Below are positions 8,068-15,706 of a stretch of DNA of 39,659 nt, one piece after another (position 1 is the stretch's first letter; the number at the start of each line of letters is the position of its first letter). The notes beneath the pieces were generated by a model. That model ran no database searches and was not told the DNA's origin. It saw only the letters and a program-made list of their open reading frames with translations. A program made the translations under genes and the position numbers. This DNA comes from CAWKEY01 sp963848675. Its GTDB lineage: Bacteria > Pseudomonadota > Gammaproteobacteria > Methylococcales > Methylomonadaceae. The DNA lies in NCBI GenBank assembly GCA_963848675.1, contig CAWKEY010000062.1:1-39659 (forward strand), given 5' to 3'.

Positions 8068-9102
8068 TTATTCAAACAAGTCTTCAGACACGCCAAAATG
8101 CTGCGGTGGCTGCAAGCCAAAATGCAGATAGGCATTCTGGGTCACCACCCGTCCACGTGGCGTACGCATGATAAACCCCTGCTGCAGCAGGTACGGCTCC
8201 AGCACATCTTCAATGGTGCCGCGTTCCTCACTAATGGCGGCGGCCAGGGTATCGAGTCCTACCGGCCCGCCGGCAAAATTGTCAATCATGGTCCTCAGCA
8301 GTTTGCGATCCAGTGCATCAAAGCCGTTGTTATCCACTTTCAACATGGCCAGCGCCTGACTGGCTGTCGTCTCGGTCACGGTGCCATCGCCCTTGACTTC
8401 GGCATAATCACGCACCCGGCGCAGCAACCGGTTGGCAATCCGCGGCGTACCGCGCGATCGGCGCGCAATTTCATGGGCGCCGGCATAATCCAGCACAATA
8501 CCCAATACGCTGGCTGAACGCACGACTATGCTGGCCAGCTCATCGACCGTATAAAATTCCAGTCTCTGCACTATGCCAAAGCGATCTCGCAAAGGGGACG
8601 TCAGCAGGCCGGCGCGTGTGGTTGCGCCAACCAGGGTAAAGGGCGGCAAATCCAGCTTAATTGAGCGTGCCGCCGGACCTTCGCCGATCATGATGTCAAT
8701 CTGATAATCTTCCATGGCCGGGTATAAGACTTCTTCCACTACCGGGCTCAAGCGATGAATTTCATCGATAAACAACACATCATGCGCTTCGAGGTTGGTT
8801 AACAGAGCGGCAAGATCGCCAGCCTTATCGAGCACCGGGCCTGAAGTCTGGCGAATATTAACACACATCTCGGCGGCGATGATATTGGCCAAAGTGGTTT
8901 TACCCAGCCCCGGCGGCCCAAATATCAGGACATGATCCAGGGCTTCCTTGCGCGCCGATGCCGCCTGAATGAAAATTTCCATCTGCGTGCGCAATTCTTG
9001 CTGACCGATATAATCCGCCAGACGTCTGGGACGGATGGCCCGATCCTGACGCTCTTCATCTGAATGGCCGTGTGCGGTTATCAAGCGATCACGTTCGATC
9101 AT
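8068..9102 (-). CDS. ruvB: Holliday junction branch-migration ATPase RuvB
   Basis: RuvB is the AAA+ hexameric motor that drives branch migration of Holliday junctions with RuvA. The 344-residue product has Walker A GPPGLGKTT (62-70), Walker B FIDEIHRLSP (about 111-120), the sensor region GATTRAGLLTSPLRDRFG, and a C-terminal winged-helix DNA-binding domain ending LHFGLQPPQHFG. Length is normal. Its ATG overlaps the ruvA stop (ATGA at 9099-9102), consistent with a ruvC-ruvA-ruvB transcript. Confidence 0.97.
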   Translation of the reverse strand: MIERDRLITAHGHSDEERQDRAIRPRRLADYIGQQELRTQMEIFIQAASARKEALDHVLIFGPPGLGKTTLANIIAAEMCVNIRQTSGPVLDKAGDLAALLTNLEAHDVLFIDEIHRLSPVVEEVLYPAMEDYQIDIMIGEGPAARSIKLDLPPFTLVGATTRAGLLTSPLRDRFGIVQRLEFYTVDELASIVVRSASVLGIVLDYAGAHEIARRSRGTPRIANRLLRRVRDYAEVKGDGTVTETTASQALAMLKVDNNGFDALDRKLLRTMIDNFAGGPVGLDTLAAAISEERGTIEDVLEPYLLQQGFIMRTPRGRVVTQNAYLHFGLQPPQHFGVSEDLFE

Positions 9103-9704
9103 CTGATGCTGCCTTGCAAGGCCTGCCTGATGATATCTTCGCAGCTTTTGTTTTCAGGGCTGATATTTTGCACCATTCGGCCGGCATCCTGGGGCTTGTA
9201 ACCTAACGCGCATAAGGCGCTGATCGCTTCCTGCCTCGGATTATTGACTGCCTGCGTCGGCTCGCCCGCATAGCTGCTACCGGCAGCGACCGGTTCGCCG
9301 GGACCAGGCAAACGGTCGCGCATTTCAATAATCAGGCGTTCCGCTGTTTTTTTGCCTACGCCGGGCAGTCGCACCAGCGCCTGGGTATCGTTATTCTGAA
9401 TGCAGCGATGAAATTCTTCGGCGCTTTGCCCGGATAAAATCGTCAATGCCAGCTTGGGGCCGACACCATTGACCTTGATCAGGGTTCTGAACATCAGGCG
9501 ATCCGCTTCAGTTGAAAACCCGAACAGGATATGCGCATCTTCCCGCACGACCAGGTGCGTGTGCAGCTTTATTTCCGCGCCTATAGACGGCAAATCATAA
9601 AAAGTCGTCATCGGCGCTTCAACTTCATAACCGACACCCTGCACATCAAGCACCAATACCGGTGGCGCTTTCAGCACCAGTGTGCCGCGCAAGAACCCAA
9701 TCAT
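9099..9704 (-). CDS. ruvA: Holliday junction DNA-binding protein RuvA
   Basis: RuvA is the tetrameric junction-binding partner of RuvB. I start it at the ATG at 9704-9702 (MIGFLRGTLVLKAPP), giving 201 residues, the usual length. The longer open frame only adds sequence overlapping ruvC. Domain I is the OB fold at the N-terminus. Domain II has two helix-hairpin-helix motifs (LIKVNGVGPKLALTIL, LVRLPGVGKKTAERLIIEM). Domain III at the C-terminus (ISALCALGYKPQDAGRMV) contacts RuvB. It overlaps both neighbours by ATGA. Confidence 0.96.
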   Translation of the reverse strand: MIGFLRGTLVLKAPPVLVLDVQGVGYEVEAPMTTFYDLPSIGAEIKLHTHLVVREDAHILFGFSTEADRLMFRTLIKVNGVGPKLALTILSGQSAEEFHRCIQNNDTQALVRLPGVGKKTAERLIIEMRDRLPGPGEPVAAGSSYAGEPTQAVNNPRQEAISALCALGYKPQDAGRMVQNISPENKSCEDIIRQALQGSIR

Positions 9705-10198
9705 CTGAACACGCCCTGCGCCATGCGCAATGCCGTTTGCTGATAATGGGAATGACAAAGACCAATCGCCAGCGCATCACTGGCATCACACGATAAGTCA
9801 CCTTGAATACTGAGCAAAATTTTCACCATGTGCTGAACCTGGAGTTTATCGGCGCCGCCCTTGCCCACTACCGCCTGCTTGACCTGCCGGGCGGCATATT
9901 CAAACACCGGCAAACCAGTGATCTGGACGGCACAAATCGCCGCGCCGCGCGCCTGCCCCAACTTCAGGGCGGAATCGGCATTTTTATGCATAAAGATCTG
10001 CTCTATGGCCATTTGCTCGGGCTCATATAAGTTGACGATTTCCACAATACCATCGAATATTTGTTTAAGCCGGTCAGGAAAATAGTCCGCCTTGATGCGT
10101 ATGCTGCCGCTGGCCAGATATTTATAGCCGCGCGGTGAATCTTCTATAATTCCGTATCCGGTTGTTCTTGAACCGGGGTCTATCCCTAAAATTCTCAT
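9701..10198 (-). CDS. ruvC: Holliday junction resolvase RuvC
   Basis: RuvC is the dimeric, metal-dependent endonuclease that cuts Holliday junctions. The 165-residue product has the RNase H-like fold signatures and the four expected acidic residues: Asp7 (ILGIDPGSRTTGYG), Glu66 (AIEQIF), Asp138 and Asp141 (CDASDALA). It is first in the ruvCAB unit and overlaps ruvA by four bases. In most gammaproteobacteria yebC lies just upstream. Here a 2.3 kb accessory segment separates the two. Confidence 0.97.
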   Translation of the reverse strand: MRILGIDPGSRTTGYGIIEDSPRGYKYLASGSIRIKADYFPDRLKQIFDGIVEIVNLYEPEQMAIEQIFMHKNADSALKLGQARGAAICAVQITGLPVFEYAARQVKQAVVGKGGADKLQVQHMVKILLSIQGDLSCDASDALAIGLCHSHYQQTALRMAQGVFR

Positions 10199-10223
10199 CA
10201 GTTATTAATCAATGGTAGGGTGA

Positions 10224-10235
10224 GGTGTGCACACC
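10224..10235. repeat. 12-bp perfect palindrome between vapC and ruvC
   Basis: The sequence GGTGTGCACACC is its own reverse complement and lies in the 43-base gap between vapC and ruvC. Slightly longer imperfect symmetry (ATGGTA...ACACCAT) surrounds it. It could be part of a dispersed repeat, a terminator stem or a protein site; there is no T-run to favour a terminator. Confidence 0.4.
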
Positions 10236-10241
10236 ATTTTG

Positions 10242-10643
10242 CTATCGCTGTTTTTCATCAAGCAGCATTACCGATTGCAGGCGTGCAAATTTCTTATCAA
10301 AGGTAAATAACTCATGATTATTTTCCATACAGCCTGACAAAATAAGGCAATCTGAAAAATCAGCCGCGTGATTTTCAAAGGTCGCCAATGCCGTACCAAA
10401 CTGAGATTCATCCTGTAACACAAAAAGTAAAGTTTGTTGGAGATGTTTTAGTACGGTAATGACAGCTGGCTTATCAAAGCCATAAGCAGTTTCCAATACC
10501 CAAACCATTTCAATTTGTACGATTTGCGGCACATAAACCTGTCCCGCACGTTTTAACAAAGCCTTAGCTAAACTGACTTGTATCTGTGAGTCCGGATCAT
10601 TGATTAACAAACGCACCAGCACATTGGTATCAACTGCGATCAT
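10242..10643 (-). CDS. PIN-domain toxin, VapC family
   Basis: This is a PIN-fold ribonuclease, predicted to cleave RNA when released from its antitoxin. The 133-residue product starts MIAVDTNVLVRLLINDPDSQ, the classic VapC N-terminus with the first catalytic Asp5. Further acidic residues appear in QIEMVWVLE, DFSDCLILSG and FTFDKKFARL, completing the usual metal site. It overlaps the upstream antitoxin by ATGA (10640-10643), the standard toxin-antitoxin arrangement. The exact target RNA cannot be told from sequence. Confidence 0.9.
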   Translation of the reverse strand: MIAVDTNVLVRLLINDPDSQIQVSLAKALLKRAGQVYVPQIVQIEMVWVLETAYGFDKPAVITVLKHLQQTLLFVLQDESQFGTALATFENHAADFSDCLILSGCMENNHELFTFDKKFARLQSVMLLDEKQR

Positions 10644-10879
10644 GAACTCCCGCCGCGTTTTTTTATTGCCTCATCCATTTGTTCCAAACTGATGCCGTAG
10701 GGTGCCTGTAAAATGCCACAAGCCTGTTCGATTTCTTCGTCGGTTACTTGATTTTTATGCTGTGTTATTGATTTGAACGAATATCGCTCTTCCAGGAAAC
10801 AAATAAAATCCAAGACCTCTTTTTGTAAATTTTCCGGTAGTCTTTGGCTATGAGTCGTTATTTCATTAAGATGATTCAT
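10640..10879 (-). CDS. VapB-type antitoxin (DUF2281-like)
   Basis: A 79-residue partner of the PIN toxin. The N-terminal half (LPENLQKEVLDFICFLEERY) resembles DUF2281-type antitoxins found upstream of vapC genes. The C-terminal half (ACGILQAPYGISLEQMDEAI) would wrap the toxin. The identification rests on its size, its position, its ATGA overlap with the toxin and this resemblance. A small inverted repeat lies eight bases upstream of the start codon and may be its operator. Confidence 0.75.
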   Translation of the reverse strand: MNHLNEITTHSQRLPENLQKEVLDFICFLEERYSFKSITQHKNQVTDEEIEQACGILQAPYGISLEQMDEAIKKRGGSS

Positions 10880-10886
10880 GATAATT

Positions 10887-10901
10887 CACTCTCATTGAGT
10901 G
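10887..10901. promoter_or_regulatory. Candidate operator of the VapBC-type pair
   Basis: The inverted repeat CACTC-tcatt-GAGTG lies just upstream of the antitoxin ATG (10879-10877). Toxin-antitoxin complexes usually bind such palindromes to repress their own operon. Five-base arms are short and could arise by chance; no clear -35/-10 pair was assigned. Confidence 0.35.
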
Positions 10902-11025
10902 CATGTTGGGATTCATGCCACATTAACGCGCATAAATTCTGACTTATATAACATCGCAAGGCTGTTTAACTTAACCAAAATTGAAAAATTGAGTTAAAAA
11001 AACGGCATCCCAAACAATAGACTTG

Positions 11026-11058
11026 TGTCGGGTTACACTAAAGCTAACCCGGCCTACG
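11026..11058. repeat. Dispersed 33-bp palindromic repeat (TGTYGGG...CCTACG type)
   Basis: The plus-strand element begins TGTCGGGTTACAC and ends AACCCGGCCTACG. It forms a hairpin with 7-base arms CGGGTTA (11029-11035) and TAACCCG (11045-11051). The same 33-base layout, matching at 22 of 33 positions, occurs at 33907-33939 inside mutL. The stop codon of the preceding membrane-protein gene (11056-11054) lies within the repeat, so the repeat may define that gene's 3' end and could serve as a weak terminator. Confidence 0.65.
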
Positions 11059-11785
11059 TGGCTCCGGATTCATGGGGAAACAGCTTTTTGTGTGCAAGGC
11101 GTACCTCCAGTACTGTGCCAAGGAGCCAGGCAGTAGTAGCCGGGAGAATCCAAGCCAACAAAACAGGCACTACACAAGTAAGACTTGGTATATTTATCAG
11201 GACAAACGCTAAACCCGCTTCCATGACGAGTATTAGGAACGCATTTCCATGCTCACGTAGGTGCCGATACGACTCTACGTATTCTTTGACAGGCAGATTT
11301 GGGTCTGTTTTTTTGGCTTGAGCTCGCTCAGTGGACAAGGAAACATAAAATTCCTCGATATCATTAAATTTCAACAAAGATGTACGAAGCAATAAATATA
11401 TCTGCATTCCAATGACTACTGCGAGAATTGCTGCAGGTCTAGCCGGTAAAAACTTCCAAGCTATAAGACCTGATAAGCCGATAGAACCAACTAAAAAGGA
11501 CAAGGTAACTATTGGTTTCGCAGAAATATGAGTAAAACGAAGATTCTCTCTGGTTGCATGAATGGTGAGAATAGGTGCACTAGCAACATAACAGAACGCA
11601 AATCCTATCGCAGCGAACAAGGTGACATCTTTGAATGAAGCATCTTTGAACTCTTGCAGAGAAGAAATAACCCCAACAAAAGGCGAGCTCGGATATTGAT
11701 TAAGAAACGCAACTAATCCTGCGCCAACAATAGTACCAACCAAATAACGTACAGCATAGTACTCCCACCACTTGTTTTCGTTCAT
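11054..11785 (-). CDS. Orphan multi-pass membrane protein in an integron-cassette-like position
   Basis: Not assigned to a family. The 243-residue product begins MNENKWWEYYAVRYLVGTIV and shows about six hydrophobic segments (near 12-30, 52-75, 90-112, 116-136, 183-202 and 207-230). A charged cytoplasmic-type region (about 140-180, with STERAQAKKTD and ESYRHLREH) lies between helices four and five. No catalytic motif was recognised. The ATG lies 26 bases after the 3' end of a putative attC site on the same strand, the usual distance for a cassette gene. The region looks AT-richer than the flanking ruv and yebC genes. The stop codon lies inside a dispersed repeat, so the C-terminus may have been altered by repeat insertion. 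Confidence 0.7.
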   Translation of the reverse strand: MNENKWWEYYAVRYLVGTIVGAGLVAFLNQYPSSPFVGVISSLQEFKDASFKDVTLFAAIGFAFCYVASAPILTIHATRENLRFTHISAKPIVTLSFLVGSIGLSGLIAWKFLPARPAAILAVVIGMQIYLLLRTSLLKFNDIEEFYVSLSTERAQAKKTDPNLPVKEYVESYRHLREHGNAFLILVMEAGLAFVLINIPSLTCVVPVLLAWILPATTAWLLGTVLEVRLAHKKLFPHESGAT

Positions 11786-11811
11786 TTGAAATCTCTGTTA
11801 ATGCGATAGTT

Positions 11812-11883
11812 GGCTAACAACCAAGCTCACTTGGATAATGGAGCACCGCAGAATTACCATCCGAATGTAGCGCCTTGTTATGT
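11812..11883 (-). other. Putative integron attC recombination site
   Basis: Read on the minus strand, the 72-base element starts ACATAACAAGGCGCTAC and ends GTGAGCTTGGTTGTTAGCC. TAACAA near one end pairs with TTGTTA near the other. An inner imperfect stem pairs GCGCTACATTCGGAT with ATCCAAGTGAGC. This matches the attC plan: R'' box ending AAC, an L'' box, a variable centre, an L' box of the GTGAGCTT kind, and an R' core starting GTT. It lies 44 bases after the stop of one orphan gene and 26 bases before the start of the next, on the same strand. The outer R boxes pair only at their TAAC/GTTA part. No integrase gene or second attC was found in the window. Confidence 0.6.
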
Positions 11884-11927
11884 GTGAAAAGCAATCAAAC
11901 GATGCATACGCTAAATAAAAGAAAAAA

Positions 11928-12284
11928 TCATTTTTCGACCCAAGAATATTCGCAACTCGATGAATAAACACAAAAGTCATTAGAATTAGGAATATGAACA
12001 TCAATTGACTTAGAGGACAATGGCTCAACAGAGCCTGAACAAATCACATCTGATTCTCTAGTATCCGTTTTTTCATAAGTTTTGTTCATTACCACTTTCC
12101 CACATACAGTGCCTGAACCATCACCTGTATTCGTAAAAGTGCATTTTCCTAAACCGTGCGAGTTAATGGCACATGTTTCAGAAATCTTAGCAGTACCTAA
12201 GAAACTCCATCCAGATATGAAGGGTATGCTTAGAGCTAATACAGCAGTCATAATAATTGTATTTTTTATTTCATTGTCTTTCAT
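11928..12284 (-). CDS. Small cysteine-rich exported protein of unknown function
   Basis: Not assigned to a family. The 118-residue product has a charged start (MKDNEIKN), one hydrophobic segment (about 9-27, IIMTAVLALSIPFISGWSF) that could be a signal peptide or anchor, and a polar mature part. Six cysteines (ETC, GKC, TVCG, VICSG, DFC, SSCEYS) could make three disulfides in the periplasm. The pattern CxxNxxGxGxCxFTNTGxGxGxxCG is distinctive. The gene is followed at 44 bases by the putative attC, so gene plus site look like one mobile cassette. Another open frame (12028-11798) overlaps its end but runs through the attC and has no merit. Confidence 0.65.
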   Translation of the reverse strand: MKDNEIKNTIIMTAVLALSIPFISGWSFLGTAKISETCAINSHGLGKCTFTNTGDGSGTVCGKVVMNKTYEKTDTRESDVICSGSVEPLSSKSIDVHIPNSNDFCVYSSSCEYSWVEK

Positions 12285-12524
12285 AAATACATCGACCTCT
12301 GATTAGCTATTATTAAATCGAGCAAATTCATTGACGTCTTCCTTTTTGTAGTAATCCGCAAACAAGTGATTATATGGTTTTTATATATCTACAAAGCCCC
12401 TAGACTAAGACCGGGATGTGCAGCATTCTGTAATTCTCTCACACACCGCGGGCAAAAGACCTCATCAATATGTTATACTCGAAACGATAAAGGTAAAAAA
12501 GCGTTGTTCACCCGAAGCGGTTTA

Positions 12525-13271
12525 TTAATTCAACCCTTCCATAATTTCGTCACTGATATCGGCATTGGAATAGACATTCTGCACATCGTCCAGATCTTCC
12601 AGACGCTCTATCAGACGCATCATTTTCTCTGCGCTCTCGGCATCGAGTTCGGTGGTGGTAGCCGCCTGCATGGTGACTTCGGCATTGTCGGGATGAAAGC
12701 CCGCGGCGATCATGGCATCTTTTACTTGCAGATAATTTTCAGGCGCGGTCATGACATCCACGGAGCCATCATCATTGGCAATGACATCGTCAGCGCCCGC
12801 TTCCAGGGCGGCTTCAATCAGCGCATCTTCATCGACGGGACCGGCATAACTGATAATACCAACCTTGCTGAATAGATAGGCCACAGAGCCGTCGGTACCC
12901 AAATTGCCGCCAGCTTTGGAAAACGCATGGCGTACTTCGGCAACGGTACGGTTGCGGTTATCGGTCAGGCAATCGACCATGACGGCGATGCCACCAGGGC
13001 CATAACCTTCATAGCGGACGTCTTCATAGTTGACGCCTTCCAGTGAACCGGTGGCTTTCTTGATGGCGGTGTCAATGGTGTCGCGCTTCATGTTGGCACC
13101 GAGACCTTTATCAATCGCCGTCCGCAATGCCGGGTTAGTGGCCGGATCGCCGCCGCCGGATTTTGCCGCCACGCTGATTTCACGCAGTATTTTGGTAAAC
13201 AGTTTACCACGCAGGGCATCCTGCCCGGCTTTGCGATGCTTGATATTAGCCCATTTACTATGTCCAGCCAT
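12525..13271 (-). CDS. yebC: YebC/TACO1 family protein
   Basis: YebC-family proteins are ribosome-associated translation factors (members relieve stalling at proline runs); they were formerly annotated as transcription regulators. The 248-residue product begins MAGHSKWANIKHRKAGQDAL, the family hallmark, followed by GKLFTKILREISVAAKSGG and YEGYGPGGIAVMVDCLTDN. Length is normal. In most gammaproteobacteria ruvC follows directly; here 2.3 kb of accessory genes intervene. The 240 bases downstream (12285-12524) hold no gene I can support. Confidence 0.96.
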   Translation of the reverse strand: MAGHSKWANIKHRKAGQDALRGKLFTKILREISVAAKSGGGDPATNPALRTAIDKGLGANMKRDTIDTAIKKATGSLEGVNYEDVRYEGYGPGGIAVMVDCLTDNRNRTVAEVRHAFSKAGGNLGTDGSVAYLFSKVGIISYAGPVDEDALIEAALEAGADDVIANDDGSVDVMTAPENYLQVKDAMIAAGFHPDNAEVTMQAATTTELDAESAEKMMRLIERLEDLDDVQNVYSNADISDEIMEGLN

Positions 13272-13287
13272 TGTTTCTCTCTGAGTT

Positions 13288-13312
13288 AAAAAATGCTGTC
13301 AATTTTAGCATT
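13288..13312 (-). terminator. Rho-independent terminator after serB
   Basis: On the minus strand the hairpin AATGCT-aaaattgac-AGCATT is followed by a run of six T (plus-strand A run 13288-13293). It lies between serB and yebC and would end the serA-serB transcript. It sits only about 17 bases before the yebC start codon, so it may also affect yebC expression. Confidence 0.5.
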
Positions 13313-13405
13313 GAGTCCGGCGCCAATAAAAATTAGTAACGCTTGGTCTAGAGGCAGGAGGAGTATATAAATCGCGGCAAGGACGACATCTCACCCGCTT
13401 TACAT

Positions 13406-14044
13406 TTAGAGAATATGCACCAGCACTGCCGTCAGGCACGGCTCGGCCACATAAACGTCGGCCAGCTCGCGTACTATGGGGCGCTCTACCACGCCGCCAA
13501 AACCAATCACATAAGCCCCGGACTGCCGGGCTTCCATATCGGTCTTGCCGTCGCCTATCACCACTAATGAGCCATGTGCATTAAGTTCGGCGGCAACCAG
13601 CGCTTTGCCGCCGGTTCTGGCCAAGGGCGAACTGCGTTCATAATCGCGGTAACTGCCGTCGTCATGGAAATAAATATCAACGGCATGAACATGACTGTCC
13701 GGCAGCCCCAGATACCTTGCCAGCGGCAAAATGGACTGGCGCAGACCGCCGCTAATAATATGCAGTTCCTTACCCTGCCCGGCTAGGGCCGCAAACACCT
13801 CTGTGGTGCCATCGACGATTTCGGCTATATACAGATCGGCCAGCCAATTGATGCTGGCCTGATCCGGCCTGATCAACGACAAGCGCTGTTCATAGACGGC
13901 TTCCAGCGGCACTTCGCCATTCATGGCGGCATTGGTGAGCCGGGACATTTCTTCACCCAGCCCGACCCGCCCGGCCAGTTCATCGATACCCTCGATCTTG
14001 CTTAAGGTGCTGTCGCAATCAAAACAGATAACATCAAAACTCAT
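13406..14044 (-). CDS. serB: HAD-family phosphoserine phosphatase SerB
   Basis: SerB performs the last step of serine synthesis, hydrolysing O-phosphoserine. I start it at the ATG at 14044-14042 (MSFDVICFDCDSTLSK), which overlaps the serA stop as ATGA; the longer open frame lies inside serA. The 212-residue product has HAD motif I DCDST (nucleophile Asp9, acid/base Asp11), motif II IISGGLRQSI and motif IV VIGDGKTDMEA. It is a compact SerB without the N-terminal ACT-like domain of E. coli SerB. Translational coupling to serA supports the pathway assignment over other HAD phosphatases. Confidence 0.88.
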   Translation of the reverse strand: MSFDVICFDCDSTLSKIEGIDELAGRVGLGEEMSRLTNAAMNGEVPLEAVYEQRLSLIRPDQASINWLADLYIAEIVDGTTEVFAALAGQGKELHIISGGLRQSILPLARYLGLPDSHVHAVDIYFHDDGSYRDYERSSPLARTGGKALVAAELNAHGSLVVIGDGKTDMEARQSGAYVIGFGGVVERPIVRELADVYVAEPCLTAVLVHIL

Positions 14045-15624
14045 AAAACAATCTGCGTCGCCTTGTGCACGGCAGGAATACCGCATAGTTGTTGCAATAA
14101 GTCTTCATTGAGAGGCTCGGATACACTGATAACCGCCATCGCCTGCCGCTGATCATCGGCCGTACCCACCTGCATTCTGGAGATATTGATATTGGCATTG
14201 CCCAACACAGCACTAATTGCCGAAATGACCCCGGGTTTATCATCATGACGGGTTACCAGCAAAGTGCCTTCGGGCACCACTTCAATATCAATCTGGTCGA
14301 TACATACGAGACGCGGATGGCAGCCGCCCAGCAAGGCCCCGGCCAGGGTAATGGTACGATCCTGACAATGCCCGATAACCTTAATCAGCGACAAATAATC
14401 CTGGGTTGCTTCTGTTTTTGATTCAACCAACGAAATACCCTGGCGTTTGGCGATATTCTCGGCATTCACCCGGTTGACAGGCGTGGAAAATTGTCCGCTT
14501 AACACGCCGATCAGCGCCGCCACAGAAATCGGACGCACCTCCACTTCCGCCGCCCTGCCGAATAACGCGACTTCTATTTTTTCCAGCGGTTTGGCCGCCA
14601 ATCCCACCAGCACCTTGCCCAAAATATTGGCCAGGGTCATAAATTCGTGGGATTTTTTCAGTTCTTCCGCAGAGACTCTGGGCAGGTTTAAGGCATTAAC
14701 TGCTTCACCGGTCTTTAAAAAGGTAACCGCCTGCCGGGCAATTTCGACGCTCACCGCCACTTGTGCTTCACTGGTCGATGCCCCCAGATGCGGCGTGAAA
14801 ACGATATTGTTCAATTCCAGCAATGGCGAATTGGCAGGCGGCTCCTGTTCGTACACATCGAGCGCCGCACCGGCAATCTGGCCATTCTTTAAGGCCTCGT
14901 ACAAGGCCGCTTCATTGATCAGACCGCCTCGGGCGCAGTTAATCAACATGGCCTCTTTCTTCATCATCGCCAGCTGATTGGCGTCGATGATGTTGCGGGT
15001 TTTTTCTATCAACGGGCAATGCAGGGTTAAATAATCCGCACGGCTCACCAGCTCATCCAGACTCACCGGCTCAACACCCAGATCTTCAAATATCTCGGGC
15101 GCCACAAAAGGATCATAGGCAATGACCTGCATTTTCAAACCCAAACCACGCTGCGCAACAATCCGCCCGATAGTGCCAAAGCCCAGTATCGCCAAAGTCT
15201 TATGCGCGATTTCTGACCCCATCAGCTTGGAGCGCTCCCATTTTCCTGCGCGTATCGAGCGATCCGCCGCCGGTAAATGGCGGCTCAGCGACATCATGTG
15301 GGCAATCGCCAATTCAGCCGTGGTCGTCGCATTGGCATCCGGGGTATTCATGACAATAATCCCCAATTCTGTGGCCGCGGGTATATCGACATTATCGACA
15401 CCGATACCGGCGCGGCCAATCAGCTTGAGATTCTTCGCCGCCTGCAGAACTTTTTTTGTTACCTGGGTATCACTGCGTATCAACAAGGCATCGTAATCAC
15501 CGATAATTTGACACAAGCCGTCCTCCTTGAGTCCGGTCTCGATATGAACCTGGATGCCCGGCTGATCATTTAGATAATTGATGCCCGCTTCCGCTAATTT
15601 GTCAGCAATAAGGATTTTTTTCAT
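14041..15624 (-). CDS. serA: D-3-phosphoglycerate dehydrogenase SerA (long form)
   Basis: SerA oxidises 3-phosphoglycerate to 3-phosphohydroxypyruvate with NAD, the entry step of serine synthesis. The 527-residue length marks the long type with an intervening domain (about 320-450) before the C-terminal ACT domain (TLLVTRHDDKPGVISAISAV), which gives feedback control by serine. The Rossmann motif GFGTIG is at 148-153. Catalytic signatures are NCARGGLINEAAL (Arg), YEQEPP (Glu) and FTPHLGAST (His). The C-terminal serB overlap shows a two-gene serine operon. Confidence 0.97.
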   Translation of the reverse strand: MKKILIADKLAEAGINYLNDQPGIQVHIETGLKEDGLCQIIGDYDALLIRSDTQVTKKVLQAAKNLKLIGRAGIGVDNVDIPAATELGIIVMNTPDANATTTAELAIAHMMSLSRHLPAADRSIRAGKWERSKLMGSEIAHKTLAILGFGTIGRIVAQRGLGLKMQVIAYDPFVAPEIFEDLGVEPVSLDELVSRADYLTLHCPLIEKTRNIIDANQLAMMKKEAMLINCARGGLINEAALYEALKNGQIAGAALDVYEQEPPANSPLLELNNIVFTPHLGASTSEAQVAVSVEIARQAVTFLKTGEAVNALNLPRVSAEELKKSHEFMTLANILGKVLVGLAAKPLEKIEVALFGRAAEVEVRPISVAALIGVLSGQFSTPVNRVNAENIAKRQGISLVESKTEATQDYLSLIKVIGHCQDRTITLAGALLGGCHPRLVCIDQIDIEVVPEGTLLVTRHDDKPGVISAISAVLGNANINISRMQVGTADDQRQAMAVISVSEPLNEDLLQQLCGIPAVHKATQIVL

Positions 15625-15671
15625 GGGTAAGATGACAGCGCTAAAAAAAGCCTATAGCTTACCAGCTTTGT

Positions 15672-15677
15672 TATAAT
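15672..15677 (+). promoter_or_regulatory. Candidate -10 box upstream of the ParE-type toxin-antitoxin pair
   Basis: A consensus TATAAT sits 29 bases before the antitoxin ATG, in the divergent gap with serA. No good -35 is visible at 16-18 bases. Inverted hexamers GGTAAG (15626-15631) and CTTACC (15658-15663) flank the expected -35 region and could be an operator. Confidence 0.4.
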
Positions 15678-15706
15678 ATTGCTTGCAGCACGATTAAGGC
15701 TCCACC

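Noticed and set aside
11798..12028. 76-residue open frame on the minus strand with a hydrophobic start.
   Set aside because: It overlaps the end of the cysteine-rich gene in another frame and runs through the attC-like site.
12285..12524. Looked for an integron attI site, integrase fragment or tRNA in the gap beside yebC.
   Set aside because: No cloverleaf, no integrase motif and no second attC-like pairing could be seen.
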